The notes under the pieces: model-generated
The model's database searches: none
Told to the model about the DNA's origin: nothing
Seen by the model: the letters and a program-made list of their open reading frames with translations, nothing else
Translations under genes and position numbers: made by a program
Assembly (NCBI RefSeq): GCF_024449095.1
Contig: NZ_CP024628.1
Span: 124,001-188,000, forward strand
DNA from: Vibrio coralliilyticus
GTDB lineage: Bacteria > Pseudomonadota > Gammaproteobacteria > Enterobacterales > Vibrionaceae
Direction: 5' to 3'
Length of the DNA: 64,000 nucleotides
Shown: piece after piece, positions 8,468-16,834 of the stretch
Layout of the letters: the number at the start of each line of letters is the position of its first letter
Numbering within the stretch: the first letter of the stretch is position 1

Positions 8468-11062
8468 ATGTTTAGGATTAATAAGATAGCGACCTCATTG
8501 GCGTGTGTGCTTCTAAGTGGGCACTTATTTGCAGCAGAGCCGTATGATGCGACTAAAACCTATTCTGGTGGAACGCAAGTAACGGTGGATGGGCAAATTT
8601 ATGAGGCCAAATGGTGGGTTAATGTAGGGCAGAGCCCAACTGATGACTATGCTAATGAGTGGGACTCACCTTGGAAGTTGATTAGTGATACAACCCCAGA
8701 GCCGACCCCTGACCCAACGCCAGAACCTGATCCCACACCGGATCCAGAACCAACTCCGGAGCCGACGCCAGATCCGACACCGGGGCCCGTTGATGGCTTA
8801 TGTTCAGAGTTCAATATCTACCCTGACTGGACGCAAGGTGACCACGCAAATGGTGGTGATGTCATGGTTAAAGACAACATTGCTTATGAAGCAAACTGGT
8901 GGACATCGTCAATTCCCGGAAGTGATGGCAGTTGGTCTCATCACCTAAATTGTGACAATACGCCTCCTGGTACTGCGCCATTACTGTCTTTGCCAAACCC
9001 TATGGATCCAGTAAGGCTTGAAGTGAATGGTTGGCCGAGCAATTTTGTGGTGACCAGCCCCGCAACACTGAATACACCTGCTACATTAGTTGTCGATACA
9101 ATCAATAGTCAAAACTTGTCGGACATCACTAAGTTAACCAACGCGTTTGTTTCACTTATCCAAGACGTTGAGGTTGCAGGCACAACGTCAATCATCATCA
9201 ACAGCGATGTGTTGGATGTGGCAACAGTAGATAAAGGAAAGGGTCTGGGTGTGATTGCTGTTAAGCAGGCTTTAACGTCAGCGGTTGACACGACGGGCAG
9301 TCAAATCGACCTCAATGACATTAATGCGCTTACCGATGACGCTCAAGGCTGGGCGCAAGCGTACAACCTTGTTATCTCTACATTGGCGCCACAAGCCACC
9401 TTCGGTTGGGTACTCAACATTGGAGACTTTGCTTACGATACTCATTCGGGTCGCAGGGCGGTTTGGAATGCAGCGTCTGGTGCGACATCAGATTTACTAT
9501 CTAGCTTTGAACTGTACAAAGCGGATTCGTTGACAAAAGCAGACTTTGTTGCGTTCACTAAATCCAGCTCATCCCCTTCATTATCAGACAACCAATGGCA
9601 TTACGCGTTGGAGTATGTCAAGCAAGTCACGGATTATCTACAAACACCGGCTTTGCTCTCTTCTCTCCCCACATCACAGGCTTCAGCTTATTTCCTCGGC
9701 AACACTGCAGGAGAAAGCCATATTCGCAAAGCGGCTCACAGTAATATTTTTGCTATTTCTTTTGATTCTGATTCTGCTGATCTTAGCGCTAAAATTGCTC
9801 GTTACCAGAATGCACCTGTCCCGCTTTATTATGTTGGTGAAAGTGTCACCAGCGGGCCTCTAACGCGAATTGAGTCACTCAATAACGAGTTAGCCAGTGC
9901 AGAAACGGCAATGAATAACCAAGCTTTCCTATTTGAAACGCCTCAGTCTCAATGGATTCCGTCGACTGTGTATAAATGGGCAGACTTCTTAGCTGGGCTT
10001 AACTCAATGCACAACGTTGGTGTTGCGGGTAATACTTTCTGGCTGCTGGATGATGCAGCGGATGACGCTACCAATACAATCTACGCTAAAGTCGCCATTG
10101 CCGCTTTCTTATCACAAAGTATGCAGGAGACGATTCGTTATAATGCTTGTGATGAAAACAACTGGTCTGAAGTTCGATACGGTGCTCCCGTCGACTACCC
10201 AATGACTGCAAGTTGTGGTCAACTTGGTCAGAAGTATGCGGATTATGGTATGGATCCAGTGACTGGGCAGGATCATCCTTATTCTTGTCCTCGTGACCCT
10301 AAAATGGAAGTCAGTGCATTAACGAATGCTAAGTGGTACGGTGCTCCAGCGCCTATCTTTGCAGCGCCAGATTCTGTATTGGAAGAACAAGGTCTGTTGG
10401 TCAATGGTAATGTCGGTCGATGGACAAACAACGGTCATTGTAATGAGGTTCCTAGCGTTGTTGATACCTCTAAACAGGTTTGGGAACGTGATGAATGTAA
10501 AGTCTACGCTGAGCAAAAAGCGGGTAAGTTTATCTGGGATGGTTCAGATACTAACGGCACAGTCCAAGGCTGTGGTTGGTGGGGCCGTGGTGTTATTCAA
10601 ACGACGGGGCGTCAGAACTTTGGTACGTTGAATCACTTCATGGGCCGCTCACATGTTGACCCTGATACTATTGGCACCACTGTCAATGGTGTAATCGTTG
10701 AAGCGCCTCCAGCGAATCCTCTCTATGCGGATCTAGACTTCTGTTCTAACCCTGGGCTGATTTGTAGCTCTGAGGAAAACCGCGAGATCAAATGGATTGC
10801 AGGCTTGTTTTACTGGGTAACATCAGTGCAGGCATATAATGATGAAGGTGGCCCTTACGCTGACTGGAACTACTACACAGAACTGAAAAAATACGTTGAT
10901 GGAGGCTTAAAAGGTACTGAGTTTATCGATGCGGTATCCGGCATCGTTAACAGAGGTTGTCCAGACCATACTTGTCCGGTCAGTGGCGAAGTACATGCAG
11001 TGAAAGAGCGTCAAGATAACTTCAAGCTGGTTCTGCAAACACTTGGTTTAAACCCTCAGTAA
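8468..11062 (+). CDS. Secreted GH19 chitinase with two chitin-binding modules
   Basis: 864 aa. A signal peptide (about residues 1-23) precedes a CBM5/12-like module at 25-73 (YEAKWW aromatic strip), a Pro-Glu-Asp-Thr linker of PEPTPDPTP repeats (about 76-108), and a second CBM at about 112-163 (YEANWW). A long middle region (165-500) is of unknown fold and a GH19 catalytic domain occupies about 530-864. GH19 marks are SMQETIRYN, with the predicted proton-donor Glu554 at the HET position, and WWGRGVIQTTGRQNFGTLN, which matches the GRGxxQ(I/T)TGRxNY substrate-loop signature. The enzyme would cleave beta-1,4-GlcNAc chains outside the cell. The protein is much longer than plain GH19 enzymes because of the middle region, which could be another binding or surface domain. 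Confidence 0.85.
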   Translation: MFRINKIATSLACVLLSGHLFAAEPYDATKTYSGGTQVTVDGQIYEAKWWVNVGQSPTDDYANEWDSPWKLISDTTPEPTPDPTPEPDPTPDPEPTPEPTPDPTPGPVDGLCSEFNIYPDWTQGDHANGGDVMVKDNIAYEANWWTSSIPGSDGSWSHHLNCDNTPPGTAPLLSLPNPMDPVRLEVNGWPSNFVVTSPATLNTPATLVVDTINSQNLSDITKLTNAFVSLIQDVEVAGTTSIIINSDVLDVATVDKGKGLGVIAVKQALTSAVDTTGSQIDLNDINALTDDAQGWAQAYNLVISTLAPQATFGWVLNIGDFAYDTHSGRRAVWNAASGATSDLLSSFELYKADSLTKADFVAFTKSSSSPSLSDNQWHYALEYVKQVTDYLQTPALLSSLPTSQASAYFLGNTAGESHIRKAAHSNIFAISFDSDSADLSAKIARYQNAPVPLYYVGESVTSGPLTRIESLNNELASAETAMNNQAFLFETPQSQWIPSTVYKWADFLAGLNSMHNVGVAGNTFWLLDDAADDATNTIYAKVAIAAFLSQSMQETIRYNACDENNWSEVRYGAPVDYPMTASCGQLGQKYADYGMDPVTGQDHPYSCPRDPKMEVSALTNAKWYGAPAPIFAAPDSVLEEQGLLVNGNVGRWTNNGHCNEVPSVVDTSKQVWERDECKVYAEQKAGKFIWDGSDTNGTVQGCGWWGRGVIQTTGRQNFGTLNHFMGRSHVDPDTIGTTVNGVIVEAPPANPLYADLDFCSNPGLICSSEENREIKWIAGLFYWVTSVQAYNDEGGPYADWNYYTELKKYVDGGLKGTEFIDAVSGIVNRGCPDHTCPVSGEVHAVKERQDNFKLVLQTLGLNPQ

Positions 11063-11154
11063 TGGCAAGGCACGACTCGTTGCACATTGTCTAATACAAC
11101 AAGGCTCCTTGAGTGACTTGCTTCAATAGGTAACTTTCAAAGGAGATGAACATC

Positions 11155-11184
11155 AAAGCCGCCTTCGAAGAGGGCGGCTTTTTA
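11155..11184. terminator. Bidirectional terminator between chitinase and MFS genes
   Basis: Stem aaagccgcc/gggcggcttt around a ttcgaaga loop, followed by TTTTT on the plus strand and preceded by A residues for the minus strand. It lies between convergent genes. Confidence 0.7.
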
Positions 11185-11192
11185 TATTAGGT

Positions 11193-12338
11193 TTAGGCTA
11201 AGTTTCTTGGCACTGGTTTCAAGGCCGTCATTGCTACCCCAAACAGAACCACAGCCAACAATGCCATACCAATTGGCCCTTCAGTGTAGGCAAAGCCAGC
11301 CACACCAGACCACATGGCCACACCTAAGTGCATCATGGTCATTGCTAGCGACAGCAACACACCGCGATGCTGAGTAGACAGCTCTGCTATATAGCCTTGT
11401 AAAGCGGGAGAGCCTATGCCACCTGCCAGTGCCCATAAGGCCAGTGGAAATAACAGAACGTATAGGCTTTGTGTTGGCAGCAGATAAAACCATACACTGA
11501 CGATCACGCAAACTCCTAAGGCGATTCTCATGAGTTGGCGTCCGTTTCCTAGGCGCTTAGCCAGTCTAGGCATGAGTAAGTTTCCTATCACGCTGATGCA
11601 ACCCAAAATCGTATACAAACTGCCAATGACCCACATCGAAACTCCCTGCGTGTCTTTTAGGTGTTGACCAATCAAGTTAAATAGCCCAATACCACCGCCT
11701 AAGCCGAAACACATGGCAAGTAGTGCCCCGGCAGCCCCAGGTATCTGCCAGACCTTGCCAACGTGATGGGCATTTTTAGCTTCTATCGCTTGCTGACTAG
11801 GTATTTGCTTCTGCATGGATATATAGGCCAATGCTGCTGCAACAAACCATGCGCAGAAACCGAGCAGCAAAAACGCCGCTCGCCAAGATAATACTTCAGC
11901 TAAAACAGCACCCAGAGCAGGGCTGGATATCATTCCCAGTGTCAGACCAGATTGCACCCAAGCAATTTGTTTCATCGCGTCCTCACCGCTGGAGTCAGCT
12001 GCTAACGCAAAGGCAAGTGGTAACATGCCAGCACTTGCCAGCCCAGTGGCTATTCGCGTTATCAGCCCTGCTTCAAAGTTGTCCACAAGGCCAGTGGCAA
12101 TAGACGCCAAACCAAATAGTAGGCAGGCTGGAATCATGATCTTAAGTCGCCCATAACGATCGGAATATGCCCCTAGATATGGAGCAATCGATGCAAGTGC
12201 AAGGCTATAGGCTGTGATGTATAAAGTGACGCGCTCAGGAGCGACACCGAGATCTTTTCCTATTGGAGTCAGAATTGGTCCTAGCATCAGCTCATCTGCA
12301 CCGACTAAAAATGCAATAAAAAACAATAAAATTTTCAT
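11193..12338 (-). CDS. MFS drug-efflux-type transporter
   Basis: 381-aa major facilitator with 12 predicted helices, resembling the DHA1 drug-proton antiporters. The cytoplasmic loop between helices 2 and 3 carries the MFS motif A remnant GAYSDRYGRLKIM near residues 57-69, with the charged Asp and Arg positions kept. The ribosome site (taaggaa) is clear. It begins 25 nt after the stop of the ABC-F gene and has no promoter of its own that I can see, so it should be cotranscribed with it and share its attenuator. The pairing suggests efflux of a ribosome-targeting drug, which is inference. Confidence 0.8.
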   Translation of the reverse strand: MKILLFFIAFLVGADELMLGPILTPIGKDLGVAPERVTLYITAYSLALASIAPYLGAYSDRYGRLKIMIPACLLFGLASIATGLVDNFEAGLITRIATGLASAGMLPLAFALAADSSGEDAMKQIAWVQSGLTLGMISSPALGAVLAEVLSWRAAFLLLGFCAWFVAAALAYISMQKQIPSQQAIEAKNAHHVGKVWQIPGAAGALLAMCFGLGGGIGLFNLIGQHLKDTQGVSMWVIGSLYTILGCISVIGNLLMPRLAKRLGNGRQLMRIALGVCVIVSVWFYLLPTQSLYVLLFPLALWALAGGIGSPALQGYIAELSTQHRGVLLSLAMTMMHLGVAMWSGVAGFAYTEGPIGMALLAVVLFGVAMTALKPVPRNLA

Positions 12339-12363
12339 TTTTATTCCTTAAGTTAACGCAGAG

Positions 12364-13905
12364 TCAGTGACTGTGCATCGTTTGGATATTGATCACTTTA
12401 TCTGGCCATCCGGCGACAAACTCTCGTTCATGAGACACTAAAATCAACGTGCCTTTGTAATCTATTAGTGCTTGTTGCAAAGCCTGTTTCACACAGGCAT
12501 CTAGGTGTGTGGTGGGCTCATCCAGCACCAATAGATTTGTTGGCTGTAAAGCTAAGCGGCACAGCTTCACTTTGGTTTGCTCCCCTCCACTGAGTGAGTG
12601 AATTGGCTGTAATGTCAGTTTTCCAGATAGGCCAAATCGAGCTAAGTGCTGTCGTGCTGCTTTGTCATCTAAGCCATGGCAGGCTGATCTGACCAAACTT
12701 ATCGGTGTTGCCTGTGGGTCGTACCAATGCAACTCTTGCTCGAAATAGCCCAGTTTCACCCCTTGTGATATGTCAATATTCCCAGCAATAGGCGTAATCT
12801 CGCTGACCAGTGTTTTGATCAGCGTGGATTTGCCAATACCGTTAAAACCAGCAATGACCACCTTTTCTCCCTGCAAAATATTGAAATCCATTTTAGGTAG
12901 TAACGGCTTGCTATAACCAATTTCAAGATCTGTGGCAGCTAAGACTTGATGTACACTGTGCGAAGTTGACTGGAATCTTATTGAGACAGACTTCTTCTGC
13001 TCCGGAGCGCTCAGCCGAGTCATTTTGGCCAACTGCTTTTTCCGACCATTGGCAATGCTCGCATTCACTCCAGCGCCATTTTTGGCGATAAACCGCTCCA
13101 GCTTGTCGATATGTTTTTTTTGTGCGAGATATTGCTTTGTATGAGCGGCGTCATCATTGGCTTTTTGTTCCATAGCTTTGTTGACGTTGCCGCGATATTT
13201 GCGAATTTGCTGATGATCAATATCGCAAATCCCTGTCGTGATCCGGTTCAGAAAGGCTCGGTCATGCGATACCACCATAAATGCACCATCGAAGCTGCTC
13301 AGGAACTCGGCCAACCAGTCAACGTGAATGGTATCGAGGTAGTTGGTTGGTTCATCGAGCAACAATACATCAGGTGAAATCAGCAGCAGAGAAGCCAGCA
13401 TTACTTTGTGTCGTTGCCCACCACTTAACTCTCCTAGCGGAGTTTCCATCCCAAACTGAATAATGCCAAGCCCATCGGCAACCGCATCAATCCGATTGTT
13501 TATGGTATAAAATGCTTGGCTTTCCAGAGCTGCCTGAATTTCGGCGGCTCGGGCTAGAGAGCTCTTCTGCATACATTTCTCAGGGCAGGCGTAGATCGCC
13601 ATCATCTCGGATTCAAGGTTGAATAAATCGGCAAATGCAGTTTGCAGGTAGTCACGAACAGTCATAGCTGAGCTCATTACAGCATGCTGATCTAAATAGC
13701 CTATTCGCACAGCCGGCTGCCACGTGATGTCACCGCCATCAGGTAATAAGTCTGACTGCAACAGTTTCAATAGTGTGCTCTTACCGACACCATTTTTCCC
13801 GGTTACCCCGATATGTTCGCCCGGAAAAAGCGTAAAACTGGCATTCTGGTAGAGTGTTTTCTCGCCAATGTGATACGTAAGATTTTGAATTGTAAGTATA
13901 CTCAT
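12364..13905 (-). CDS. ABC-F ATPase, YfmM-like, putative ribosome-protection protein
   Basis: 513-aa soluble protein with two ABC domains and no membrane segments, the ABC-F plan. Domain 1 has Walker A GKNGVGKST (about 37-45), signature LSGGQRHK and Walker B LLLDEPTNYLD; domain 2 has GFNGIGKST, LSGGEQTK and LVLDEPTTHLD. Both conserve the catalytic Glu. The inter-domain linker (about 235-325) is lysine- and glutamine-rich. From memory, length and sequence resemble Bacillus YfmM and Firmicute-type ABC-F proteins more than the four E. coli members EttA, Uup, YheS and YbiT, suggesting acquisition. ABC-F proteins act on the ribosome; several give resistance to lincosamides, pleuromutilins or macrolides. 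The upstream attenuator strengthens a resistance role here. Confidence 0.8.
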   Translation of the reverse strand: MSILTIQNLTYHIGEKTLYQNASFTLFPGEHIGVTGKNGVGKSTLLKLLQSDLLPDGGDITWQPAVRIGYLDQHAVMSSAMTVRDYLQTAFADLFNLESEMMAIYACPEKCMQKSSLARAAEIQAALESQAFYTINNRIDAVADGLGIIQFGMETPLGELSGGQRHKVMLASLLLISPDVLLLDEPTNYLDTIHVDWLAEFLSSFDGAFMVVSHDRAFLNRITTGICDIDHQQIRKYRGNVNKAMEQKANDDAAHTKQYLAQKKHIDKLERFIAKNGAGVNASIANGRKKQLAKMTRLSAPEQKKSVSIRFQSTSHSVHQVLAATDLEIGYSKPLLPKMDFNILQGEKVVIAGFNGIGKSTLIKTLVSEITPIAGNIDISQGVKLGYFEQELHWYDPQATPISLVRSACHGLDDKAARQHLARFGLSGKLTLQPIHSLSGGEQTKVKLCRLALQPTNLLVLDEPTTHLDACVKQALQQALIDYKGTLILVSHEREFVAGWPDKVINIQTMHSH

Positions 13906-13919
13906 GGTCTTATATCCAT

Positions 13920-13954
13920 AAAAACGGGGTCGGTATTGTTCATACCGACCCCGT
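13920..13954 (-). terminator. Intrinsic terminator just upstream of ABC-F start
   Basis: A perfect 13-bp stem (13924-13936 with 13942-13954, loop 5 nt, core ggggtcgg) followed on the minus strand by five U residues, ending 15 nt before the ABC-F start codon. A terminator in this position can only act as a conditional attenuator. Confidence 0.8.
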
Positions 13955-14049
13955 CACAAGAATTTGCTTCAAGAAATAATGCTTCTGAACCTCAGAAACA
14001 ATAAGGGCCGGCGATGAAGGTCATCGTCGGCCCGCTCTCTACTTTTTAA

Positions 14050-14091
14050 TCAGATACACCTGCGGCTCCTGAAAAAAAACAGGAACGTCAT
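14050..14091 (-). CDS. Candidate leader peptide, 13 aa
   Basis: The minus strand encodes MTFLFFFRSRRCI ending in TGA, inside the ABC-F leader. The ribosome site is poor. The run of Leu/Phe followed by basic residues is a plausible drug-stalling peptide. The ATG lies directly beside the TACCGAC element that can pair with the terminator arm, so a stalled ribosome could alter folding. An alternative 10-codon ORF (MKCCSELKLF) lies upstream at about 14116-14148. Coding is not proven for either. Confidence 0.4.
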   Translation of the reverse strand: MTFLFFFRSRRCI

Positions 14092-14220
14092 AGTCGGTAA
14101 TATCTGATGAAGATTTAAAAGAGTTTCAGCTCCGAGCAACACTTCATCGTGTTAATGCGCGGAGCTCACTCGTCTGACAAAATTCTTGAATAGGATATAA
14201 AGCATAGTAGAGAAGTCAAA

Positions 14221-14396
14221 ATTCGTTATCCGGCGGAAGATACCCAAATGTAGATCTGGTGTCAATCCTTCACTCAATGATGATATACACTCGCTCTATT
14301 CGTTGCCTATAAATAGAAGAGTGAATTGAAGAACATGAAGTTACCAGATAACCAATGGTTTGTGGCTAGATAACGATAATCTCAATCACCGGCTAT
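14221..14396. other. Spacer between mesD 3' end and ABC-F promoter
   Basis: About 175 bp between the mesD stop and the ABC-F promoter. I see no gene and no clear terminator for the mesXD transcript, so read-through into the ABC-F leader is possible. Confidence 0.35.
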
Positions 14397-15425
14397 TTAA
14401 GATAACAGCTCTTTTCTGACCAGCTCAGCACCTGCACTTAGGGCTGTAAGTTTACCGCGGGCGACTTCGCGAGGTAATGGAGCCATACCGCAGTTGGTGC
14501 AAGGGTAGAGCTTGTCTGCGTCAACGTATTTGAGTGCCTCTCTCAGTGTTTCTGCGACCTGTTCAGGCGTTTCAATACTATCCGTCGCAACGTCAATCGC
14601 GCCTACCATTACTTTCTTGCCTCGAATCAGTTCTAATAATTCAATCGGTACACGAGAGTTATGGCACTCCAGTGAAATAATATCAATATTGGACTGTTGC
14701 AGTTTAGGGAAGATTTCCTCATATTGCCTCCATTCATTCCCTAAAGTTTTTTTCCAATCTGTATTGGCTTTGATGCCATAGCCGTAGCAAATGTGAACGG
14801 CTGTTTCGCATTTAAGTCCTTCGATAGCACGTTCTAAGCAAGCGATGCCCCAATCGTTGACATCATCAAAGAAAACATTAAATGCTGGCTCATCAAATTG
14901 GATGATATCGACACCTGCTGCTTCAAGTTCTTTTGCTTCTTGATTGAGGATTTTGGCAAACTCCCAAGCGAGTTTTTCGCGACTTTTGTAATGATCGTCA
15001 TACAGAGTATCGATCATGGTCATTGGGCCTGGTAACGCCCATTTGATGGGTTGATCCGTTTGTTGACGTAAAAATTTAGCGTCTTCGACAAAGACGGACT
15101 TTTGGCGGCTGACTGGGCCGACAACCGTTGGAACGCTGGCCTCGTAGCGGTTGCGAATTGTTACGGTTTTACGGTTTTCGAAATCAACACCACTCAAGTG
15201 CTCGATGAAGGTTGTCACAAAGTGTTGGCGAGTTTGTTCGCCGTCACTAACAATATCCACACCCGCATCTTGTTGCTCTTGCAACGACAATCGTAGCGCG
15301 TCTTGCTTGCCATCGGTAAGTTCGTCACCTTGTAGTTTCCAAGGTGACCAAAGCTTTTCTGGTTCTGCCAACCAAGAAGGTTTGGGTAGGCTGCCTGCTG
15401 TAGAAGTTGGTAATAGTGTTTTCAT
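14397..15425 (-). CDS. mesD: MesD core methionine synthase (B12- and folate-independent)
   Basis: 342 aa, equivalent to only the C-terminal catalytic half of MetE, with no N-terminal folate half. Zinc-ligand motifs are visible: VHICYGYG in the middle and the late YPCTNCGMAPLP carrying the two cysteines. The start at 15425 is preferred over 15476 because aaagaaagg precedes it and the longer form adds an unrelated N-terminus. It follows the DUF1852 gene by 29 nt. Core MetE proteins paired with DUF1852 form the MesD/MesX type, which makes methionine from homocysteine using oxygen and an unidentified methyl donor. Assignment rests on this pairing. Confidence 0.8.
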   Translation of the reverse strand: MKTLLPTSTAGSLPKPSWLAEPEKLWSPWKLQGDELTDGKQDALRLSLQEQQDAGVDIVSDGEQTRQHFVTTFIEHLSGVDFENRKTVTIRNRYEASVPTVVGPVSRQKSVFVEDAKFLRQQTDQPIKWALPGPMTMIDTLYDDHYKSREKLAWEFAKILNQEAKELEAAGVDIIQFDEPAFNVFFDDVNDWGIACLERAIEGLKCETAVHICYGYGIKANTDWKKTLGNEWRQYEEIFPKLQQSNIDIISLECHNSRVPIELLELIRGKKVMVGAIDVATDSIETPEQVAETLREALKYVDADKLYPCTNCGMAPLPREVARGKLTALSAGAELVRKELLS

Positions 15426-15454
15426 AGTAAGCCTTTCTTTATTCTTATCAGTTG

Positions 15455-16429
15455 TTACGCGTAATTTGCAGACCATTGCTCAAGCACAGCTTTATATGGC
15501 TTGATGAAGTGCTCTTGAGCAAATTTTCCCTGCTCAATTGCTAAGCGGCTGCGCTCTTCACGGTCATAGACAATCTGTGTTAGTGAATGGTCACTATTTT
15601 TTAAACTTGGTTGATAAGCTTTACCGGCTACGGCATTGGCATTGTAAATCTCTGGGCGATAGATTTTCTGGAAAGTTTCCATCGTACTGATGGTACTGAT
15701 CAACTCCAAGTTGGTGTAATCATTCAACAGGTCGCCAAAGAAATAGAAGGCGAAAGGAGCCACACTGTTCGGCGGCATGAAATAACGCACTTGTAGCCCC
15801 ATTTTCTGGAAATATAGCTCTGTTAGGGACGATTCATTTGGCTCATATTCGTAGCCTAATACAGGGTGCTGATTGTCGGTGCGATGATAAGTCTTGTTGT
15901 CAGAAACACTTAAGCAAATCACAGGGAGCTTTGTGAAATTCTGCTTGTATGTATCTGAATTAACAAAGTGCTTAAACAACTTGCCATGCAGTTCACCAAA
16001 GTTGTCTGGGATGCTGAACTTCGGTTTGTCTTTATTATGGTCAAGGAGAAGAACACTAAAATCATAATCTCGAACGTAGGAAGAGAAGTTATTCCCCACA
16101 ATGCCTTCGATGCGTTCCTCTGTTTTGTGGTCGACAATATACGTTTTGAGTACTTCAATCGAAGGGAAGCTTTCGCCGTTAGCTTCAATATCCATATCCA
16201 CAGAAACGATTTCAAGTTCAACTGAGTAACGATCGCCATTTGGGTTATCCCAATGAGCTAGTGCATTAAAATTATTGTCAATCATCTTCAATGCATTGCG
16301 TAAATTCTCCTGGCGACTTTCGCCTCTTGCCAAATTAGCAAAGTTAGTTGTTATGCGTGTGCTATCAGATGGTCGGTAATTTTCATCGAGGCTAAGGCTC
16401 TTGATAGTAAAGGTGAAGTCTGTATTCAT
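15455..16429 (-). CDS. mesX: MesX (DUF1852), partner of MesD
   Basis: 324-aa protein of the DUF1852 family, recognised by its N-terminal FTIKSLSLDENYRPSDSTRITTNFANLARG and its place before a core-MetE gene. In genetic studies of other bacteria DUF1852 (MesX) is required with MesD for oxygen-dependent methionine synthesis and may supply the methyl group. It has no signal peptide or membrane segment. It is the first gene of a two-gene operon; its promoter lies in the 400-bp spacer shared with the divergent DUF1826 gene. Confidence 0.8.
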   Translation of the reverse strand: MNTDFTFTIKSLSLDENYRPSDSTRITTNFANLARGESRQENLRNALKMIDNNFNALAHWDNPNGDRYSVELEIVSVDMDIEANGESFPSIEVLKTYIVDHKTEERIEGIVGNNFSSYVRDYDFSVLLLDHNKDKPKFSIPDNFGELHGKLFKHFVNSDTYKQNFTKLPVICLSVSDNKTYHRTDNQHPVLGYEYEPNESSLTELYFQKMGLQVRYFMPPNSVAPFAFYFFGDLLNDYTNLELISTISTMETFQKIYRPEIYNANAVAGKAYQPSLKNSDHSLTQIVYDREERSRLAIEQGKFAQEHFIKPYKAVLEQWSANYA

Positions 16430-16834
16430 GGTGAACGTTATCCTATTTCCTTAGATGAAAGCTGAAGTCATTTCTTACTCTTTGCATTGCTGAATGCTCT
16501 AGACAGCTATTTATTCATTTTTTAATTCTGTCTGGGTATAAGAGTAGATTCCTTTATAACTTTGTTCTGGACTTGAATAACAATGGTATTACTTCAAATT
16601 CATTGTGAAAGAAATTCATGTTCCCTTGTCTTTCTGGGTCATTGAGCGTCCACTCCATTTTAAACCCTGTAATCATGCTCTCTTGACCTTCACTATGAGT
16701 TTTAAGATCCAGTCAAGAGTTTGGGTGTGCTTGCAGCAAGGTTGAAACCTAAGGTCAGAAAACAACTATTGGTAAACTTAATTGTTATGTTATAACGTTT
16801 CTTTTTTGGTTTTGTACAACACAGGAGAGAGATA
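16430..16834. other. Divergent spacer between mesX and DUF1826 gene
   Basis: 405 bp containing the promoters of two divergent units. A Zur-like box lies near the DUF1826 start. I looked for tandem MetJ boxes (AGACGTCT-like octamers) on the mesX side and found only weak fragments. No small gene is supported. Confidence 0.4.
16779..16801 (+). promoter_or_regulatory. Zur-like operator
   Basis: The 23-mer at 16779-16801 reads taattgttatg then ttataacgtttc. It matches the remembered gammaproteobacterial Zur consensus (GAAATGTTATA-ATATAACATTTC) at 18 of 23 positions, including both TGTTAT/ATAAC cores. It sits 33 bp before the DUF1826 start, where binding would block transcription under zinc-replete conditions. 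Confidence 0.65.

Larger units (their letters stand above)
13906..14220 (-). promoter_or_regulatory. Structured attenuator leader of ABC-F/MFS operon
   Basis: On the minus strand a TTGACT (-35, 14214-14219) and TATCCT (-10, 14192-14197) with 16-bp spacing predict a start near 14185, about 280 nt before the ABC-F ATG. The leader contains stem agctccg/cggagct (14128-14134 with 14160-14166), a stem enclosing a 13-codon ORF (atcagata/tatctgat, around 14050-14110), a 13-bp GC-rich hairpin with one G-T pair (14005-14017 with 14021-14033), and an intrinsic terminator. The leader sequence TACCGAC (14093-14099) is complementary to GTCGGTA in the terminator 5' arm, allowing an antiterminator. The design matches antibiotic-responsive leaders of other ABC-F resistance genes. 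Confidence 0.7.

Noticed and set aside
8690..8790. Short tandem repeat, at first suspicious of a CRISPR or minisatellite
   Set aside because: It is in-frame coding repeats of the Pro-Glu/Asp-Thr linker of the chitinase; no spacer structure.
16430..16620. Possible MetJ boxes upstream of mesX
   Set aside because: Only isolated agac/gtct fragments; no tandem octamers near consensus.
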